Source of the DNA: Rhodospirillum sp.
GTDB taxonomy: Bacteria; Pseudomonadota; Alphaproteobacteria; Rhodospirillales; Rhodospirillaceae
NCBI GenBank assembly: GCA_021741145.1
Contig: JAIOYK010000011.1
Location: 44,412-108,411, forward strand
Reading direction: 5' to 3'
DNA: 64,000 bases
This document shows, piece by piece, positions 60,596 through 64,000 of the stretch. Below the pieces are notes generated by a model. That model worked only from the letters and a program-made list of their open reading frames with translations, searched no databases and had not been told where the DNA came from. The translations under genes were made by a program, and so were the position numbers. Position 1 is the stretch's first letter, and the number at the start of each line of letters is the position of its first letter.

Positions 60596-61689
60596 ACGGC
60601 CGTTCCGTCGGCTTCCTCACCCTCGAACCCAGGGCCCATGCCTCGCGCCATTGGGTATGGGGCGCTCCCCTTCTGGCTGTCGCCTTGACCCTGGTTGTCG
60701 GGGCGATTCTTTTCGCCGCCCTGGGCAAGGATCCCATCGCCGCCTTGGTCGGCTTTTTCATCACCCCCCTGACCTCGGCCTATGGTCTGGCGGAACTGGG
60801 CGTGAAGGCCGCGCCCCTGGCCATGATCGCCGTTGGACTGGCCGTGGGCTTCCGGGCCAACGTGTGGAATATCGGGGCCGAGGGGCAGTTGACCATGGGC
60901 GCCATCATGGCCGGAGGTTTCGTGCTGTCGGTCAATCACCTGAGCGGGTTTTGGATTCTGCCCCTGGCCGTGGTCTTCGGCGCCCTGGGTGGGGCCCTCT
61001 GGGCGGCCATCCCGGCTTGGTTGAAGACCCATTTCAACGCCAATGAAATCCTGACCAGCCTGATGCTCACCTATGTGGCGCAACTTCTGCTGAACTGGTT
61101 GGTCCACGGCCCCTGGCGCGACCCCGCTGGGTTTAATTTCCCGGAAAGCGAAGTCTTCAGTCCCTCGGCCACCTTGCCGATCCTGTGGGAAGGAACCCGC
61201 CTACACCTGGGCGTGGCCATCGCGGTCATCGCCGTTCTGGCCATCTGGGTGTTGTTGAGCAAATCCTTTCTGGGATTCCAGATCAAGGTCATGGGGTTGG
61301 CCCCCCGGGCCGGAGCCTACGCCGGATTCAGCCTACGCAAGGTGGTCTTGACCGTCCTGCCCCTGTCCGGCGCCCTGGCCGGGATGGCCGGATTCTTCGA
61401 GGTGGCCGGACCCATCGGACAGCTTCAACCGGCGATCAGCCCCGGCTATGGCTTCACCGCGATCATTGTCGCCTTTCTTGGGCGGTTGCATCCGGTCGGG
61501 ATCCTGTTCGCCGCTTGTTTCATGGCCCTGACCTATCTGGGTGGGGAAAGCGTGCAGATGTTCATGGGCTTGCCCCTGGCCGTGACCGGCCTGTTCCAAG
61601 GCATGATTTTATTCTTCCTTTTGGGTGCCGACGTGCTGATCCGCTTCCGGATCCGCATCGGCGCCCCCCGTCCGGGAAAGGCCGCCTGA
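60592..61689 (+). CDS. Nucleoside-type ABC importer, permease 1
   Basis: 365 residues, multi-spanning membrane protein of the BPD_transp_2 family (YufP/RbsC type). Motifs GFRANVWNIGAEGQLTMGAI and NANEILTSLMLTYVAQLLL are characteristic, with GYGFTAIIVAFLGRLHPVG toward the end. It forms the channel with the second permease. The start ATG overlaps the ATPase gene stop by four bases. The operon order ATPase-permease-permease-binding protein is standard for this class. Confidence 0.95.
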   Translation: MNGRSVGFLTLEPRAHASRHWVWGAPLLAVALTLVVGAILFAALGKDPIAALVGFFITPLTSAYGLAELGVKAAPLAMIAVGLAVGFRANVWNIGAEGQLTMGAIMAGGFVLSVNHLSGFWILPLAVVFGALGGALWAAIPAWLKTHFNANEILTSLMLTYVAQLLLNWLVHGPWRDPAGFNFPESEVFSPSATLPILWEGTRLHLGVAIAVIAVLAIWVLLSKSFLGFQIKVMGLAPRAGAYAGFSLRKVVLTVLPLSGALAGMAGFFEVAGPIGQLQPAISPGYGFTAIIVAFLGRLHPVGILFAACFMALTYLGGESVQMFMGLPLAVTGLFQGMILFFLLGADVLIRFRIRIGAPRPGKAA

Positions 61690-61690
61690 C

Positions 61691-62623
61691 ATGGAGATGG
61701 ATCTGGGAACCACCGCCGCCATCGCCACCGCCATGGCGCGGGCCGCCACGCCACTGGCGCTCGCCGCCGTTGGTGAACTGGTGAGCGAGAAGTCGGGGGT
61801 CTTGAACCTGGGCGTGGAGGGCATGATGCTGGTGGGGGCGGTTTCCGCCTTCGCCGTCACCGCGACCACGGGCAATCCGGTCCTCGGCATGGTCGTGGCC
61901 ATGGCCGCGGGCATGCTCATGGCCCTGCTGTTCGGCTTCCTTACCCTTGGGCTTTTGGCCAATCAGGTGGCCACGGGCCTAGCCCTGACCATTTTTGGCG
62001 TGGGTTTGTCCGCCTTTGTCGGCAAGGGCTTCGTTGGTACTCCCCTGCCGGGCCTGCCGTCCCTCGACATTCCCTTCCTCTCCGATATCCCGCTGATCGG
62101 ACCCGTTTTCTTCGGTCAGGATCCCCTGGTTTATGTCAGCGTCGCCATCATCGCGGCGGTTTCCTGGTTCCTCAACCGCACCCGGGGGGGCCTGATTCTG
62201 AGGGCGGTCGGTGAAAACCACGACGCCGCCCATGCTATTGGTCATGGAGTCATCGCCACCCGTTACCGGGCCGTGTTATTTGGTGGCGCCATGAGCGGGC
62301 TGGCCGGTGCCTATCTGTCCCTGGTCTACACACCCATGTGGATCGAAAACATGAGCGCCGGTCGAGGCTGGATCGCCCTGGCCTTGGTGGTTTTCGCCAC
62401 CTGGAAACCCTGGCGCCTTCTCCTGGGCGCCTATCTGTTCGGCGGGGTAACCATTGCCCAGCTCCATGTTCAAGGCTTGGGGGTGAACATCCCCAGCCAA
62501 TTGATGTCCATGCTGCCCTATCTGGCGACCATTCTGGTGCTCGTGCTGATTTCCCGGGACGCGACGCGCATTCGCTTGAACGCGCCCGCCTGCATCGGCA
62601 AGGTATTCCATCCGGAGCGATGA
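61691..62623 (+). CDS. Nucleoside-type ABC importer, permease 2
   Basis: 310 residues, second membrane permease (YufQ type). GELVSEKSGVLNLGVEGMML near the N-terminus and the central LNRTRGGLILRAVGENHDAA are family signatures; ALVVFATWKPWRLLLGAYLFGG lies near the end. ATG 61691 comes one base after the permease 1 stop. The two permeases are related and form a heterodimer. Confidence 0.95.
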   Translation: MEMDLGTTAAIATAMARAATPLALAAVGELVSEKSGVLNLGVEGMMLVGAVSAFAVTATTGNPVLGMVVAMAAGMLMALLFGFLTLGLLANQVATGLALTIFGVGLSAFVGKGFVGTPLPGLPSLDIPFLSDIPLIGPVFFGQDPLVYVSVAIIAAVSWFLNRTRGGLILRAVGENHDAAHAIGHGVIATRYRAVLFGGAMSGLAGAYLSLVYTPMWIENMSAGRGWIALALVVFATWKPWRLLLGAYLFGGVTIAQLHVQGLGVNIPSQLMSMLPYLATILVLVLISRDATRIRLNAPACIGKVFHPER

Positions 62624-62699
62624 TCCGTGTCCCTGGGGAAAGGCCTTGTTCATTATTCGTTTTCCCTTCGCCGCCTTACTGACTGAAAGGACTCATGAC

Positions 62700-63779
62700 G
62701 TGAGCATTTCGACCAAACGCATGTTCGCCGCGGTGGCCCTGGCCGCGGGCTTGGCGACCGGCGCGGCTCAGGCCGCCGATCCGGTCAAGGTGGGCTTCAT
62801 CTACGTTGGCCCCGTTGGTGACCACGGATGGTCCTACCAGCACGACCAGGGCCGCCAGGCCCTCCAGGAGGCCCTGGGCGACCAGGTCGAAACCTCCTTC
62901 GTGGAAAGCGTGCAGGAGGGCGCCGACGCCGAACGGGTGATCCGTCAGTTCGCCGCCAATGGCTTTGATCTGGTCTTCACCACGTCCTTTGGCTTCATGA
63001 ACCCGACCCTGAAAGTCGCCCAGCAGTTCCCGGATGTGAAGTTCGAGCACGCCACGGGCTACAAGCGGGCAGACAACTTGGCGACCTACGCCGCCCGTTT
63101 CTACGAGGGGCGTTATGTGATCGGAACCATCGCGGGAATGATGACCAAGTCCAATACGGTGGGCTACATCGCGTCCTTCCCCATCCCCGAGGTGGTCCGT
63201 GGCATCGACGCCTTCACCTTGGGCATGCAAGCCGTCAATCCGAAGGCCACCGTCAAGGTGATTTGGGTGAACTCCTGGTATGATCCGGGCAAGGAGCGCG
63301 AGGCCGCCGAGACCCTGATCGCTCAGGGCGCCGACATCCTGTCCCAGCACACCGACAGCCCCGCGCCGATCCAGGTCGCCGAGGAAAAGGGGGTCCACGC
63401 CTTTGGACAAGCCTCCGACATGAGCCGGTTTGGCCCCAAGGCCCATCTGACCGCCATCGTCGACAATTGGCGCGATTACTACATTGCCCGGACCAAGGCC
63501 GTCATCGACGGAACTTGGACGTCAGAGGACACCTGGGGTGGACTGGCCTCGGATATGGTCCATATCTCCGAGTACAACTCGGAAGTCCCCGAGGACGTGG
63601 TCGCCAAGGCCGAGGAGGTCCGCGAGGCGATCATCGCCGGAACCCTCCACCCCTTCGCCGGCCCGATCAAAAACCAGGCCGGAGAGGTGGTCGTGCCCGA
63701 GGGCGAAACCCTGTCCGATGAGAAGCTGCTGTCCATGGATTGGTACGTGGAGGGCGTACAGGGCGAACTACCCAAGTAG
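62700..63779 (+). CDS. BMP-family (PnrA-like) substrate-binding protein
   Basis: 359 residues from GTG 62700, behind AAAGGACTCATGAC; ATG 62721 is an alternative. A signal peptide ends after GAAQA (residue 25). The mature part has VKVGFIYVGPVGDHGWSYQH, SFVESVQEGADAERVI, FTTSFGFMNPTLKVAQ and FYEGRYVIGTIAGMMT, all matching the basic membrane protein (BMP/PnrA) family that binds purine nucleosides. It lacks a lipobox, so it is a free periplasmic receptor. Nucleosides or related ligands are the likely cargo; a different small molecule cannot be excluded. Confidence 0.93.
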   Translation: MSISTKRMFAAVALAAGLATGAAQAADPVKVGFIYVGPVGDHGWSYQHDQGRQALQEALGDQVETSFVESVQEGADAERVIRQFAANGFDLVFTTSFGFMNPTLKVAQQFPDVKFEHATGYKRADNLATYAARFYEGRYVIGTIAGMMTKSNTVGYIASFPIPEVVRGIDAFTLGMQAVNPKATVKVIWVNSWYDPGKEREAAETLIAQGADILSQHTDSPAPIQVAEEKGVHAFGQASDMSRFGPKAHLTAIVDNWRDYYIARTKAVIDGTWTSEDTWGGLASDMVHISEYNSEVPEDVVAKAEEVREAIIAGTLHPFAGPIKNQAGEVVVPEGETLSDEKLLSMDWYVEGVQGELPK

Positions 63780-63827
63780 GCCTTCACGTCTTGCCTGGGC
63801 ACGGGTCTCGGGCGTTTGGACCAAGCG

Positions 63828-63860
63828 ACACCTCCTCCGGAAACGAAGGAGGTGTTTTTT
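63828..63860 (+). terminator. Strong intrinsic terminator after the importer operon
   Basis: ACACCTCCT and AGGAGGTGT form a 9-bp stem (63828-63855) with an extra C-G/G-C inside, closed by GAAA, followed by six T. It lies 48 bases after the binding-protein stop. Confidence 0.93.
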
Positions 63861-63889
63861 ATTGGCTCAATTCGCGTTTCGTAGGTGTA

Positions 63890-64000
63890 TCACGCGCCCA
63901 TGGCAGCCGCGATGCATCGCCGTGGGGTTGGATTGGCGCTGAGAGCGACGAGATGGAACCACTTCAGATAGCTGGTCAGGTATTTTGTGGCGATGCCACG
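63890..64000 (-). mobile_element. Transposase C-terminal end, cut by the window edge
   Basis: On the minus strand a frame enters from the right edge and stops at 63890 (TGA). It reads RGIATKYLTSYLKWFHLV, then a short basic tail. The G-x-A-T-K-Y-L-x-x-Y-L-x-W pattern is familiar from the C-terminal ends of insertion-sequence transposases; the IS1595-like assignment is from memory and tentative. No inverted repeat could be recognised to its left. Confidence 0.6.

Overview
The window looks like a chromosomal segment of an alphaproteobacterium, most likely order Rhodospirillales. The evidence is the high G+C, gene content and order: nuoK-L-M-N followed by birA, coaX, RNase J and methylmalonyl-CoA epimerase is a typical alphaproteobacterial arrangement, and LuxR/LuxI, GGDEF proteins, ModE/Mop and paired t6A genes fit a versatile free-living bacterium. 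No rRNA, CRISPR array or prophage was seen. One tRNA-Glu(UUC) is present. The genus cannot be named from what is visible.

Layout. 1-9.1 kb: end of the complex I operon, then biotin ligase, type III pantothenate kinase, RNase J and MCE. 9.1-12.7 kb: a cluster of palindromic repeats, a DNA-3-methyladenine glycosylase, and an overlapping tsaE-tsaB-tsaC-tsaD run that holds the whole core t6A tRNA-modification pathway. 12.6-16.1 kb, minus strand: an unknown Cys-rich protein, a NifX-like protein, molbindin, a single-domain ModE and a 462-residue unknown. 16.2-27.6 kb: a ten-gene leucine/isovalerate catabolic operon behind two LiuR-like palindromes (isovaleryl-CoA dehydrogenase, degenerate nucleotidyltransferase-like protein, thiolase, SDR, second acyl-CoA dehydrogenase, DsbA-like isomerase, both methylcrotonyl-CoA carboxylase subunits, methylglutaconyl-CoA hydratase, HMG-CoA lyase).

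27.8-35.3 kb is a patchwork of single regulators: a receiver protein, thioesterase, TetR, Fnr-like regulator, double-ACT protein, an orphan FlgC-like protein with a companion, and a periplasmic NMT1-type sensor fused to GGDEF. Three copies of a hairpin-forming dispersed repeat lie here, one of them at the cut end of an EAL-domain remnant. 35.2-44.4 kb: tRNA-Glu, cold-shock protein, monooxygenase, metallo-hydrolase, double hemerythrin, MnmC, deoxyribosyltransferase-like protein, Nudix hydrolase, ParA-like ATPase and EttA.

44.8-52.7 kb: a soluble chemoreceptor-like protein with inverted domain order, MlaC, then an ArsR-methyltransferase fusion overlapping metF, which overlaps metH (one methionine-cycle operon with an inverted-repeat operator upstream). 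52.7-55.4 kb: a quorum-sensing locus (luxR, luxI, a 67-codon gene coupled to luxI, and an XRE regulator) with a strikingly A+T-rich luxR front half. 55.4-64 kb: a REC-PAS-GGDEF protein, a small coiled-coil-like protein, MsrB, a four-gene BMP-family nucleoside-type ABC importer, a strong terminator, and the C-terminal end of a transposase running off the edge.

The best candidates for something new are the luxI-coupled small protein with its mosaic luxR, the nucleotidyltransferase-fold protein that has lost its catalytic motif inside the leucine operon, the inverted soluble chemoreceptor, and the dispersed hairpin element that ends the EAL fragment.
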